Assembly: GCA_964389305.1 (NCBI GenBank)
Contig: CAYMEK010000046.1
Coordinates: 1-36,074, forward strand
Length of the DNA: 36,074 nucleotides
Origin: CAYMEK01 sp964389305
GTDB taxonomy: Bacteria > Spirochaetota > Spirochaetia > SZUA-6 > DRHE01
Direction of reading: 5' to 3'
Below, in pieces: positions 7,381 to 15,249 of this stretch (positions within the stretch are counted from its first letter, which is position 1; every line of letters starts with the position of its first letter). Below the pieces are notes generated by a model. That model saw only the letters and a program-made list of their open reading frames with translations, ran no database searches and was not told the origin of the DNA. The position numbers and the translations under genes are program-made.

Positions 7381-8682
7381 CTATTCTACACTGCCCGCGG
7401 CGTTCCAGTCCGCCATGGCTTTCCGGGCGAACTCCTCCGGTGTTGAGATGGTTCCCATAGGGGTGAGGAAGTGGATCTGGCCCCCGGCCATCTCGCCCTG
7501 GCCGGTGCGGGAAAGATGGATCTGCTCGAAGGACAGCTTCATCGGGTACTTGGCCACCTCGTCGAGGATCTTGTTTCTCACGGTCACGTCCTGCGTGGGG
7601 ATCCAGCCGACCGTGTTGACGAACTTCGTGTAGTTTTCCGGTTCGGAGAGGAAAGACAGCCAGAGCTTGGCGGCGTCCTTGTTCCTGGACTTGGAGTGCA
7701 CGAACCACATCAGGTCGTACTTGCCGTAGAAAGCCAGGTTGTCCTCCGCCTTGTCGCTGGCTGGAATCTGCATATAGCCGAAGTTGAAGTCCTGCCCTCC
7801 GGCCTCAGCGATGGAGTTTGCCTGCCAGATTCCGTCGGCCAACATGGCGACGTTGCCGGAAACGAAGCGACCCACATGGGGGTTGTAGTCGATCGTCTGA
7901 AATCCCGGCTCGTAGTAGTCGAGCATGAGGCGTTGGTACTTTCGGAGAGCCTCGATGTATCTGGGGTCCTCGAATCCGGGCCCGCCCGTCCAGAGGGATT
8001 TCTCCAACAGGTTGGTATCCTTGAAGATCGGCCCGAGGAAACCGACCAGGATCATGTCGATCGGCCAGACCGGAGCGCCGGCGGCCGTGATCGGGACGAC
8101 GCCATTGGCCTTGAAGGTCTCGCAGGCTTTGACCAGCTCGCCGTAGGTTTTGGGAACACTCACGTTGTACTTCGCGAACAGGTCCTTGTTGTAGAAATAG
8201 CCTGCGATCACCACGCTCCCCATGCAGACGCCGTATACCTTGCCCTTGTAGGTCATCCCGTCTTTCACCGCTTCGGGCTTGTAGTTGTCGATGAACGCCT
8301 CGCCGTCGAGGGGCTCCACCAGGCCGGCCTCGATGTTCTGGTAGGCGGCGGCAAGCTGTACGCCCTCCGTGTGAAAGCTCTGGACTCGCTGGGCGAAGCC
8401 AAATCCGGACCAGATGTCCACATCGGCGGCCTGGATTCGCAGCGGATTGGACTGCTGGAACTGATCGGTAGGGGAGTGCGTCAACTCCACCTTGATGTTC
8501 GAATACCTCTGCATGAAGCGTGTATTGAGCTCTTCAAGAGCGGTAATCGTGGCGGGGTTCGTCCAGGTGTCGATGCGCAGGGTCACTGTTCCGGCCGCGG
8601 TGCTTTCCTCTGCTCCCCCGGCGAGTGCCGGGAAAGCCGGAAGGATCGCCACCAGAAACAGGCAGAGCAGGCGTGTTTTCAT
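7381..8682 (-). CDS. Extracellular sugar-binding protein of a CUT1 ABC transporter
   Basis: A 433-residue exported binding protein, first gene of the operon. Residues 1-21 are a signal peptide (basic MKTR, hydrophobic core, end at FPALAGG followed by AEES), a junction style typical of spirochaete binding proteins. The mature part has the family 1 solute-binding pattern, with TYGELVKACETFKANGVVPI and AMADW near the end. The start at 8682 is fixed by AAGGAGG at an ideal distance; the open frame reading further upstream passes through the operator and promoter and is not coding. Regulated by the ROK-type operator and promoter at 8701-8760, and followed by a stem-loop. Confidence 0.92.
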   Translation of the reverse strand: MKTRLLCLFLVAILPAFPALAGGAEESTAAGTVTLRIDTWTNPATITALEELNTRFMQRYSNIKVELTHSPTDQFQQSNPLRIQAADVDIWSGFGFAQRVQSFHTEGVQLAAAYQNIEAGLVEPLDGEAFIDNYKPEAVKDGMTYKGKVYGVCMGSVVIAGYFYNKDLFAKYNVSVPKTYGELVKACETFKANGVVPITAAGAPVWPIDMILVGFLGPIFKDTNLLEKSLWTGGPGFEDPRYIEALRKYQRLMLDYYEPGFQTIDYNPHVGRFVSGNVAMLADGIWQANSIAEAGGQDFNFGYMQIPASDKAEDNLAFYGKYDLMWFVHSKSRNKDAAKLWLSFLSEPENYTKFVNTVGWIPTQDVTVRNKILDEVAKYPMKLSFEQIHLSRTGQGEMAGGQIHFLTPMGTISTPEEFARKAMADWNAAGSVE

Positions 8683-8700
8683 TTCGGTCCTCCTTAGATT

Positions 8701-8733
8701 GTTAATAGTTCGTTTTCGAAACGAACTATTAAC
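8701..8733. promoter_or_regulatory. ROK-type palindromic operator of the sugar-acid operon
   Basis: A perfect inverted repeat with 15-base arms (GTTAATAGTTCGTTT and its complement) around a 3-base centre. The core fits GTTcGTT-N5-AACgAAC, like XylR/ROK operators with the pattern AGTTnGTT...AACnAACT. It overlaps the last bases of the -10 hexamer and the predicted start point, so a bound repressor would block initiation. The ROK protein encoded in the operon (4331-5479) is the likely ligand. Confidence 0.8.
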
Positions 8734-8760
8734 TTTAACACGGCTCGCCCGTATTGTCAA
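8732..8760 (-). promoter_or_regulatory. Promoter of the sugar-acid ABC operon
   Basis: On the minus strand: a perfect -35 TTGACA (8755-8760), a 17-base spacer, and -10 TAAAGT (8732-8737). The predicted start lies near 8725, inside the palindromic operator. About 40 bases of leader then precede the AAGGAGG site of the binding-protein gene. Confidence 0.75.
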
Positions 8761-8774
8761 CAGTTTTCCTTCTC

Positions 8775-8888
8775 GAACGCTCGGAGAAGGTCGATGCCGT
8801 CCAGTTCGGGCGTCTTCACGTTGACGATGAGAACGGTAAACGGCATCGAGGGAGATTATACCAGCAGCGCCGGCAGGCTTCAACGCGG
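8775..8888 (-). pseudogene. Relic of a response-regulator 5' end with its promoter
   Basis: Bases 8823-8888 match 2006-2071 at 63 of 66 positions, covering the first codons, the -10 and -35 boxes and further upstream sequence. Bases 8775-8826 then match 1826-1877 with about nine mismatches. The join sits at a shared ACGA and corresponds to an in-frame internal loss of about 132 bases. Translated from ATG 8846, the relic is 29 residues: it begins MPFTVLIV, fuses to VKTPELDGIDLL and stops at 8757, having lost the acidic pocket and phosphorylation site. The promoter boxes (8855-8860 and 8878-8883) are intact and point toward the sugar operon. It may be a partial duplication of the gene at 713-2029 or the remnant of a close paralogue. 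Confidence 0.8.
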
Positions 8889-8983
8889 CGAGGACTTCCG
8901 AATTGGTCCAAGTAAATATCTTCGGATTGGCTCTACTACAAACCACCTCCTATACGGTATAAAGAGCGGCAGGAGGAGGACCA

Positions 8984-10159
8984 ATGCGGTATAGATCGTT
9001 CGGTAAACTGGATTTTCAAGTTTCCGCTCTCGGTTTCGGCGCCATGCGTCTGCCTACCAACGGCGGGAAGATAGACGAATCCGAGGCCACCGAGATGCTT
9101 CACTATGCCATCGATCGGGGGGTGAACTATGTAGACACCGCCTATCCCTACCACGAAGGAAAGGGCGAGGCGTTCGTAGGGCGAGCGCTCAAAGGCGGGT
9201 ACCGCGAAAAGGTCACACTGGCGACCAAGCTTCCCAGCTGGGAGGTGAGCAGCGCCTCCGATTTCGACAAGTATCTGAGCGAGCAGCTCGAGCGCCTGCA
9301 GGTCGAGCAGGTGGACCTGTACCTGCTGCACTCTTTGAACAAAGACTCCTGGGCCAAGCTACGCGGTCTGGGCGTGCGCGAGTGGGCGGAGAAGGCCATC
9401 GCCGCCGGACGCTTCCGTTATCTGGGCTTCTCCTTCCATGACGACTACGATGCCTTCAAGCAGATCGTCGATGACTACGACTGGACCATGTGTCTGATCC
9501 AGCACAACTACATGGACGTGGAGAACCAGGCCGGCACCCGGGGCTTGCGGTATGCCGCCTCCAAAGGACTGGCGGTGGCCATCATGGAACCCCTTTTGGG
9601 AGGCAAGCTCGTCGGTCCGCCGTCTCCGATCCAGGCCCTCTGGGACCGCGCCGGCAACGGCCTCAGCCCCGTGAGCTGGGCGCTGCAGTGGCTGTGGAAC
9701 CAGCCGGAGGTTTCGGTGGTGCTCAGCGGAATGAGCACGCTGGAGCAGGTTAAAGAAAACGTCGCCCTGGCCGACACTGCGGCGGTCGGTGTGCTGACAG
9801 CGCAGGAGTTGGCGCTTTACGATCAGGTACGGGCCAGATACCGGGAGCTCACGGTGATTCCCTGCACCAACTGCCGGTACTGCCTGCCCTGCCCGCAGGG
9901 GGTCGACATACCGGCAAACCTGGCCAACTACAACGACGGGATCATGTATGACAAGCCCGATGCAGCCCGGGGACAGTACGAATGGTGGAGATACGCACAC
10001 GAAGTCGCCGGGATCATGGAAACGGATATCCGGGCCGCGCAGTGCATCCAATGCGGCGAGTGTGAGGAAAAATGTCCCCAGGGGATCCCCATCTCCAGGT
10101 GGATGTCCACTATTCACTCGGTGCTGGGTGAAGGCAAACCCTTCGTAACCAGCCTGTAG
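8984..10159 (+). CDS. Aldo/keto reductase with C-terminal 4Fe-4S cluster-binding domain
   Basis: 391 residues. The AKR barrel carries the tetrad D51, Y56 (DTAYPYHEGKG), K82 (LATKLPS) and H116 (LYLLHS). Residues 291-391 are a ferredoxin-like extension with C294-x2-C297-x2-C300-x2-C303, followed by PQGVDIP, and a second set C354-x2-C357-x2-C360-x3-C364. This architecture is common in anaerobes; the substrate is generally unknown. Start: GCAGGAGGAGG lies just before ATG 8984. A TATAAA at about 8960 could be its -10, with a poor -35. It converges on the cellobiose phosphorylase gene with a 14-base gap, so it is not in that operon. A role in carbonyl reduction tied to ferredoxin-type electron carriers is an inference. 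Confidence 0.9.
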   Translation: MRYRSFGKLDFQVSALGFGAMRLPTNGGKIDESEATEMLHYAIDRGVNYVDTAYPYHEGKGEAFVGRALKGGYREKVTLATKLPSWEVSSASDFDKYLSEQLERLQVEQVDLYLLHSLNKDSWAKLRGLGVREWAEKAIAAGRFRYLGFSFHDDYDAFKQIVDDYDWTMCLIQHNYMDVENQAGTRGLRYAASKGLAVAIMEPLLGGKLVGPPSPIQALWDRAGNGLSPVSWALQWLWNQPEVSVVLSGMSTLEQVKENVALADTAAVGVLTAQELALYDQVRARYRELTVIPCTNCRYCLPCPQGVDIPANLANYNDGIMYDKPDAARGQYEWWRYAHEVAGIMETDIRAAQCIQCGECEEKCPQGIPISRWMSTIHSVLGEGKPFVTSL

Positions 10160-10173
10160 AGCGCACCGGGATT

Positions 10174-12612
10174 TCAGCCGAGAACCGCTACCACCGTGTG
10201 CTCGCCGCCGGCTTCCTGGGGGCGTATCAGATTGGTGTCCAGCGGCTCGCCGTTCAAGGTAAGCTCGCGGACACCCCGGCAGACCGCTTGCGGATTGCGT
10301 ACCGTAATGTTATATACCGCACCCCGGTAAGAACGCCGGACGGACAGCTCCGACCAGTCCGACGGGATGCAGGGATCGATACGCAGGCCGTCGTACTCCG
10401 GCCGAATGCCCAGAATCCACTGGGTGAGAGCCACGAAGTTCCAGGCGGCCGTTCCGGTAAGCCATGAGTTCTTGGCCTCTCCGTGACGGCGGGCGTCCCT
10501 GCCCGCTATCATCTGGGAATAGACATAGGGCTCGGTCCGGTGCAGCTCGCTGATTTGCTCGAGATAGGCGGGACAGATCTTGCGGTAGTAGTCAAAGGCT
10601 CGATCTCCCCTTCCAAGCATTGCTTCGGCGATCATCACCCAGGGGTTGTTATGACAGAATATGCCGGCGTTTTCCTTGTAGCCGGGTGGATAAGAGGAGA
10701 TCTCGCCCAGCTCCAAATAATAGCGCGAGTAGGCGGGGGTGATCAGGATAATGCCGTAGGGTGTGTCCAGGTGCTTGCGTACGGAATCCAGGGCCGTCTG
10801 CGGATATCCGAACTCCCGGCCGATCCCAGCCATGGCACAAAACCCCTGAGGCTCCACGTAGATCTTCCCTTCAACGCACTCGGCGCTGCCTATGCGATCT
10901 CCCGCCGGCCCGTAGGCCCGCAGGTACCAGGCTCCATCCCAGCCGTGGCGCTGGACAGCTTCCGCCATGTCCGCGACCTGGCGATTCGCCTCGGCGGCCT
11001 CCTCGCTGCGGCCCGTACAGGCGCAGATCTCCGCAAACTCCCTTCCTATCCAGACAAACATGCCGGCGATCAGCACGCTCTCGGCCTGAAGACCATCGTT
11101 ACGTTGGGCGCAGGTTTGAAATGATTCGTCCGGGTCAGCGGACAAGCTGTTCAGGTTCAGGCAGTCGTTCCAGTCCGCCCTGCCGATGAGAGGCAGACCG
11201 TGCGGCCCCCTGTGCTCCACGACGTGCCGTAAGGATCGACGCAGGTGCTCGAAGAGACTCTGCGCCCGGTCCGGATCGCCGTCGAAAGGCACTGATGCAT
11301 CCAGAATCGACCAGTCGCCGGACTCTTTCAGGTAGGCGGCTACGGCCAGGATCAGCCAAAGGGGGTCATCGTTGAACCCGCTGCCTACAGCATCGTTGCC
11401 CCGCTGCGTCAGGGGCTGGTACTGGTGGTAGGCGCTGCCGTCCTCGCGCTGGGTGGCCGCAACGTCCAGGATCCTTTGCCTGGCGGCTTCCGGAACCTGA
11501 AGCATGCAACCCAGCATATCCTGATTGGTGTCGCGAAAGCCGATGCCCCGGCCGATTCCTGACTCGAACAGCGAGGCGCTGCGGGCCAGGTGAAAGTTGA
11601 TCAGGCACTGGTACTGATTCCAGACGTTCGCCATGCGGTCCAGACGGGGATCGTCGCTTTGCAGCTGGAATCTACCAAGAAGATGGTCCCAGTACACCCG
11701 CAGCTCCTCCAGGGCCTGCTCGACCTGCTCGCCGTCGCGGAAGCTGTCGATCACAGCGCGGGCTTTCTCCTTGTTGACCACGCCCGGAGATTCCCACTTC
11801 CGATCCTCGTCATTCTCCACGTACCCGAGGATGAACACCAGGGACTGCTCTTCACCCGGTTTCAGCTCGATCTCTACCTGGTGAGCGGCAATTGGAGACC
11901 AGCCGTCCGCCAGCGAGCCCTGCAGTGCGCCGGTCAGGACTGCCTGGGGGGCGTCGAAGCCGCCGTGGCGGCCCAGGAAGCTCTCCCGGTCCGTGTCGAA
12001 GCCGCTCAGGGGATGGTTGACGGAATAAAAAGCGAAGTGGTTTCTGCGCTCGCGGTACCCCGTGACGTGGTAGATCACCGAGCCGTCGACCTCCACCTCA
12101 CCCGTGGAGTAATTGCGCTGGAAATTGGTCATGTCGTCCAGGGCATTCCAGAGACAGAACTCCTGGAAAGAGAACAGGGAGAGCTTCCTTCGGTGCCGGG
12201 ATAGGTTCTTCAGACGCAGCCTCTGCAGCTCTGCGTCGCAGCCCAGCGGGACCAGGAAAAGGGCTTCCACCTCCAGGTCTTTTTTGCGTCCCGTAATCCT
12301 GGTGTAGCCCAGACCGTGGCGGCACTCGTAGGCGTCCAGGGGCGAACGCGCAGGCTTCCAGCCGGGAGACCACAACGCATCCCCCTCCCGGATGTAGAAG
12401 TATCGCCCTCCGCTGTCTACTGGAATGTTGTTGTAGCGATAACGGGTAATTCTGCGCAGCAGAGCATCCCTGTAAAAACAATAACCGCCTCCCGTATTGG
12501 AGATGATTCCGAAAAACCGTTCGCATCCGAGATAGTTGATCCACGGGTAGGGAGTCTCCGGAACGGTAATGATATACTCGCGCCGCCGATCGTCGAAGTG
12601 CCCAAAATCCAT
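10174..12612 (-). CDS. Cellobiose phosphorylase, glycoside hydrolase family 94
   Basis: 812 residues, the usual length for GH94 cellobiose phosphorylases. It catalyses cellobiose + phosphate to glucose 1-phosphate + glucose in the cytoplasm, saving one ATP per disaccharide. The N-terminus (GHFDDRRREYIITVPETPYP, then WINYLG) is characteristic of true cellobiose phosphorylase. Also seen: RDTNQD (360-365), the general acid in RADWND (D483), HNNPW (about 654-658) and PYVYSQMIAGRDA (695-707) near the phosphate site. No signal peptide. It follows the ROK gene by 64 bases on the same strand, so the two probably form one unit controlled at 13875-13928. A cellodextrin or cellobionate phosphorylase is a less likely alternative. 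A cellobiose importer is not obvious nearby. Confidence 0.93.
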   Translation of the reverse strand: MDFGHFDDRRREYIITVPETPYPWINYLGCERFFGIISNTGGGYCFYRDALLRRITRYRYNNIPVDSGGRYFYIREGDALWSPGWKPARSPLDAYECRHGLGYTRITGRKKDLEVEALFLVPLGCDAELQRLRLKNLSRHRRKLSLFSFQEFCLWNALDDMTNFQRNYSTGEVEVDGSVIYHVTGYRERRNHFAFYSVNHPLSGFDTDRESFLGRHGGFDAPQAVLTGALQGSLADGWSPIAAHQVEIELKPGEEQSLVFILGYVENDEDRKWESPGVVNKEKARAVIDSFRDGEQVEQALEELRVYWDHLLGRFQLQSDDPRLDRMANVWNQYQCLINFHLARSASLFESGIGRGIGFRDTNQDMLGCMLQVPEAARQRILDVAATQREDGSAYHQYQPLTQRGNDAVGSGFNDDPLWLILAVAAYLKESGDWSILDASVPFDGDPDRAQSLFEHLRRSLRHVVEHRGPHGLPLIGRADWNDCLNLNSLSADPDESFQTCAQRNDGLQAESVLIAGMFVWIGREFAEICACTGRSEEAAEANRQVADMAEAVQRHGWDGAWYLRAYGPAGDRIGSAECVEGKIYVEPQGFCAMAGIGREFGYPQTALDSVRKHLDTPYGIILITPAYSRYYLELGEISSYPPGYKENAGIFCHNNPWVMIAEAMLGRGDRAFDYYRKICPAYLEQISELHRTEPYVYSQMIAGRDARRHGEAKNSWLTGTAAWNFVALTQWILGIRPEYDGLRIDPCIPSDWSELSVRRSYRGAVYNITVRNPQAVCRGVRELTLNGEPLDTNLIRPQEAGGEHTVVAVLG

Positions 12613-12676
12613 GCCTGTTACCTACCTTATAAAAGGCCTGCGCGGCGGTATGTGGGACCGCCTGCCTGCCAGACTT

Positions 12677-13849
12677 TCAGGACGCATGCGTACCGATTAG
12701 CGTCCAGAGTCCCAACCCGTCCTGTTCCGTTCCCGAGATCCGTCCGGGTACTGCCTGGCTGAAGACTCGCTCCAGCAACATTCCGGCGGCGCCGTAGGCC
12801 ACGGCGTTTTCTCCGTGTGAGGAAAAGCGTATCGTACAGCGGACCTCGTTGGGATAAGCCCAGTTGTCCCGGATCGCCTGCCGAAGCACGGGGATCACCT
12901 TCTTCCCGTAGCGCTCGATCGCTCCACCGATGAACACGTGGGACAAGTTCAGGGTGTTGACCAGCAGCGCCAGGTTGGCCGCCAGCTCGTGGAGGAAATA
13001 TCGAAACAGCCCTGCGTTCTCCTGTACCCTCAGCATCTCCGCTTCGGTCAAGGTGAACTGCCCGCTGCCGCTGGGTGGTGAGTAGACGCTGCGGAACTCA
13101 CCGGCGGAGAAATCCCTTCCGTAGTGTACACGGCCGCCGATTACTACCCCCAGCCCGACGGCGACCCCGCCGAAGGGGACGTGGGGTCGTCTCCTGTCCC
13201 GGAACTCCACCAGGGCGAAGAGGAAATCCTGCAGCCGGGCGCGCTTATGGAACGCCAGCTCCCCCCAACAGCAGCAGTTAGCGTCGTTTTCCACCCGTAC
13301 GGGCAGATCGAGGCCGGCGGCGGCGGCCCGGGAAAAATCGAAGGGCTCCCGGATGTCCAGTGGGATGGACTGATAGATGACTCCCGAATAGGGATTGACG
13401 ATGCCGGAAACTCCCACTCCTGCTCCGATCAGCCGCATGCCCGAGGCCGTAGTTTTGGTTGAAATATGATCCAATAGATCCAGAAAGACTGAGGCCAGAT
13501 TGTTACCGGACGCACTCAGGGATGCCGTTTCGGAAAAGAGGATCTTCCCATCCAGGTCTACTGCGGTTGCCGTGTACGAGTCCGGACGTATCTCGAATCC
13601 CGCTACACAGCCGTAGGATCGGTTTATATCCAGGCGAATCGGCTTGCGGCCGCCCAACGGCCCGGCCTTACCTTCTTCGGTGCCCTGCACAATGCCGATA
13701 TCGATTAACTGGGAGACGATATTGGTAACCGTGGACTTGTCCAACCTCAGGGCGCGTGCCAGCTCGGTACGGCTGATCCCCCGGCTCAACCAGATCATGC
13801 GCAGTACCCGTGCGGTATTGTTGTGTCCGCTCTTTTCCGACAGTCTCAT
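12677..13849 (-). CDS. ROK-family repressor of the cellobiose phosphorylase unit
   Basis: 390 residues from ATG 13849. N-terminal winged HTH (about 24-50, SRTELARALRLDKSTV) and ROK domain with GAGVGVSGIV and ENDANCCCWGEL (187-198). As in the paralogue at 4331-5479, the zinc motif is replaced (AGEFRSV). ATG 13849 aligns with the start of that paralogue. The frame also continues up to a TTG at 13891, which lies inside the operator; neither start has a strong Shine-Dalgarno. The palindrome at 13875-13899 directly upstream suggests autoregulation, with cellobiose or glucose as a plausible but unproven effector. Confidence 0.9.
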   Translation of the reverse strand: MRLSEKSGHNNTARVLRMIWLSRGISRTELARALRLDKSTVTNIVSQLIDIGIVQGTEEGKAGPLGGRKPIRLDINRSYGCVAGFEIRPDSYTATAVDLDGKILFSETASLSASGNNLASVFLDLLDHISTKTTASGMRLIGAGVGVSGIVNPYSGVIYQSIPLDIREPFDFSRAAAAGLDLPVRVENDANCCCWGELAFHKRARLQDFLFALVEFRDRRRPHVPFGGVAVGLGVVIGGRVHYGRDFSAGEFRSVYSPPSGSGQFTLTEAEMLRVQENAGLFRYFLHELAANLALLVNTLNLSHVFIGGAIERYGKKVIPVLRQAIRDNWAYPNEVRCTIRFSSHGENAVAYGAAGMLLERVFSQAVPGRISGTEQDGLGLWTLIGTHAS

Positions 13850-13874
13850 ATCCAGTCTTATCCAGTTCGGGAGG

Positions 13875-13928
13875 TTGGTTGGTTGTTTCAACCAACCAAT
13901 TTATTCCACAGACCGGGTGAAATGTCAA
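13875..13928 (-). promoter_or_regulatory. Promoter and palindromic ROK-type operator of the cellobiose unit
   Basis: Promoter on the minus strand: -35 TTGACA (13923-13928), a 17-base spacer, and -10 AATAAA (13900-13905). Immediately downstream lies a perfect inverted repeat, 13875-13899, with 11-base arms (TTGGTTGGTTG and its complement) around TTT. Its core fits GTTgGTT-N5-AACcAAC, the same geometry as the operator at 8701-8733 but with the fourth position changed. The predicted start point is inside the repeat. Confidence 0.75.
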
Positions 13929-13983
13929 GTCGCAAACGACCTCGAGACCCGATGATCCCGATAGGGCTTTCAGCCGCCATAAT

Positions 13984-14017
13984 TTGACTATACCTTAGTT
14001 TATTACTAATCTATAAT
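13984..14017 (+). promoter_or_regulatory. AT-rich region upstream of the VOC gene, weak promoter candidate
   Basis: TTGACT (13984-13989) and TATAAT (14012-14017) are both good hexamers but lie 22 bases apart, too far for an ordinary sigma-70 promoter. TAATCT (14007-14012) would give a 17-base spacing with a weaker -10. A small inverted repeat, TTAGT-N5-ACTAA (13995-14009), lies between them and could be an operator. Only the location and AT-richness are clear. Confidence 0.35.
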
Positions 14018-14121
14018 CATGGATGAAGTGCCGGGGCAGGGCTGCCAGGCGACGGAACGGCAGGTGGGCCCGGAATGCCTGTTGGCCGGAGCAAAGGAGA
14101 TCGCCACATGAGGAGGTTGTT

Positions 14122-15108
14122 ATGGAACTTAAAGGACTGCATCATCTGACGGCCGTTACCGGCGATCCATCTGTGAATGTCAGCTTCTATACCGAGGTGC
14201 TGGGTCTGCGCCTGGTTAAAAAGACGGTGAACCAGGACGACGTCAGCGCCTATCATCTTTTCTACGGCGACGAAGTCGGCCATGCCGGCACCGAGGTAAC
14301 ATTTTTCGACTGGCCCCATGCCGGACGCTCCTACCGGGGCACCGGTACCATAACGGTGACCTCTTTGAGGGTCCCCGGTCAGGCAGCTCTCGAGGCCTGG
14401 GCCAAGCGTCTCACGGATTTCGGTGTCCGTCATGGGGGAATCAGCGAGCACAGCGGCAGGGCCTCGCTGGCCTTCGCCGATCCCGAAGGCCAGCGTTTGG
14501 AGTTGGTAGAGGACGGCGGTAAGCCCGGCGGTACGCCCTGGCGGAAGAGCCCGGTAGCACAGGAAATAGGCATACGTGGTCTTCACGCCGTGCACATTCC
14601 TGTACGCCGGCTGGAGCCGACTGCCGGGCTGCTCCTCGGTGTTCTCGGCTTCAGGCAGGTCAGAGAATACGATCTTCCCGACGGATCAGCAGTAGCGGTC
14701 TTCGAAACGGGACAGGGAGGGCCGGGCACCGAGATCCATCTGCAGCAGCGCAGGGATTCCGCCCCGGGTCGCGTAGGCATAGGCGGGGTTCATCACGTCG
14801 CCTTCCAGACCCCGGACGGCGGCGAGCAGTTGAGCTGGCAGAGACGGCTGTTGGATGCGGGAGTACGGGTCACGCCGGTCATCGACCGTTTCTATTTCAA
14901 ATCCATCTATTTCCGGGAACCCGGAGGTGTGCTCTTCGAGATAGCCACGGAGGGTCCGGGCTTTACCACGGACGAGGACGCGGAGCATCTCGGTGAGACC
15001 CTGGCCCTCCCGCCGTTCCTGGAACCCCAACGGGCTGCAATCGAATCCGGTCTGCGGCCGATCAATCCGGTGAGGATAGCAGCGGCAGGCGGCACCAGGT
15101 ACCACTGA
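14122..15108 (+). CDS. VOC-family ring-cleaving dioxygenase-like protein (MhqO type)
   Basis: 328 residues with two vicinal-oxygen-chelate modules. The first starts LHHLTAVTGDPSVNVSFYTE and continues LGLRLVKKTVN; the second contains IRGLHAVHIPV and, later, GGVHHVAFQTPDGG and GGVLFEIATEGPGF. The His residues in LHHL and VHH and the Glu in FEIA are the likely metal ligands. Relatives include hydroquinone/catechol-responsive dioxygenases that open aromatic rings using Fe(II) and O2. The start at 14122 is fixed by AGGAGG seven bases upstream; an open frame from 14023 is not needed. It appears monocistronic. A possible quinone-stress role is inferred from homologues, and O2 dependence would be notable in an anaerobe. 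Confidence 0.82.
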   Translation: MELKGLHHLTAVTGDPSVNVSFYTEVLGLRLVKKTVNQDDVSAYHLFYGDEVGHAGTEVTFFDWPHAGRSYRGTGTITVTSLRVPGQAALEAWAKRLTDFGVRHGGISEHSGRASLAFADPEGQRLELVEDGGKPGGTPWRKSPVAQEIGIRGLHAVHIPVRRLEPTAGLLLGVLGFRQVREYDLPDGSAVAVFETGQGGPGTEIHLQQRRDSAPGRVGIGGVHHVAFQTPDGGEQLSWQRRLLDAGVRVTPVIDRFYFKSIYFREPGGVLFEIATEGPGFTTDEDAEHLGETLALPPFLEPQRAAIESGLRPINPVRIAAAGGTRYH

Positions 15109-15193
15109 TTTCCTTGTGACAGGCGAACAACATTACCGCGAATAAGCCGGGCCGGACTATCAACACCGGCGGGGGGCGGCCAAGGCCCTTTAC

Positions 15194-15222
15194 TTGATTT
15201 TCATATTCTGATAAATTAGAAT
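15194..15222 (+). promoter_or_regulatory. Promoter of the AbrB-like/arsM pair with overlapping inverted repeat
   Basis: -35 TTGATT (15194-15199), a 17-base spacer and -10 TAGAAT (15217-15222). An inverted repeat ATTCT-N8-AGAAT (15205-15222) covers the spacer and -10, so it is a plausible operator. The expected start is near 15229, about 20 bases before the AbrB-like gene. Confidence 0.6.
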
Positions 15223-15249
15223 TAACAGAAAATACAGAAAAGGATAAAA

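Noticed and set aside
7381..8946. Longer start for the CUT1 binding protein at 8946
   Set aside because: The extra 88 residues run through the operator, promoter and regulator relic; the ATG at 8682 has AAGGAGG and a clean signal peptide.
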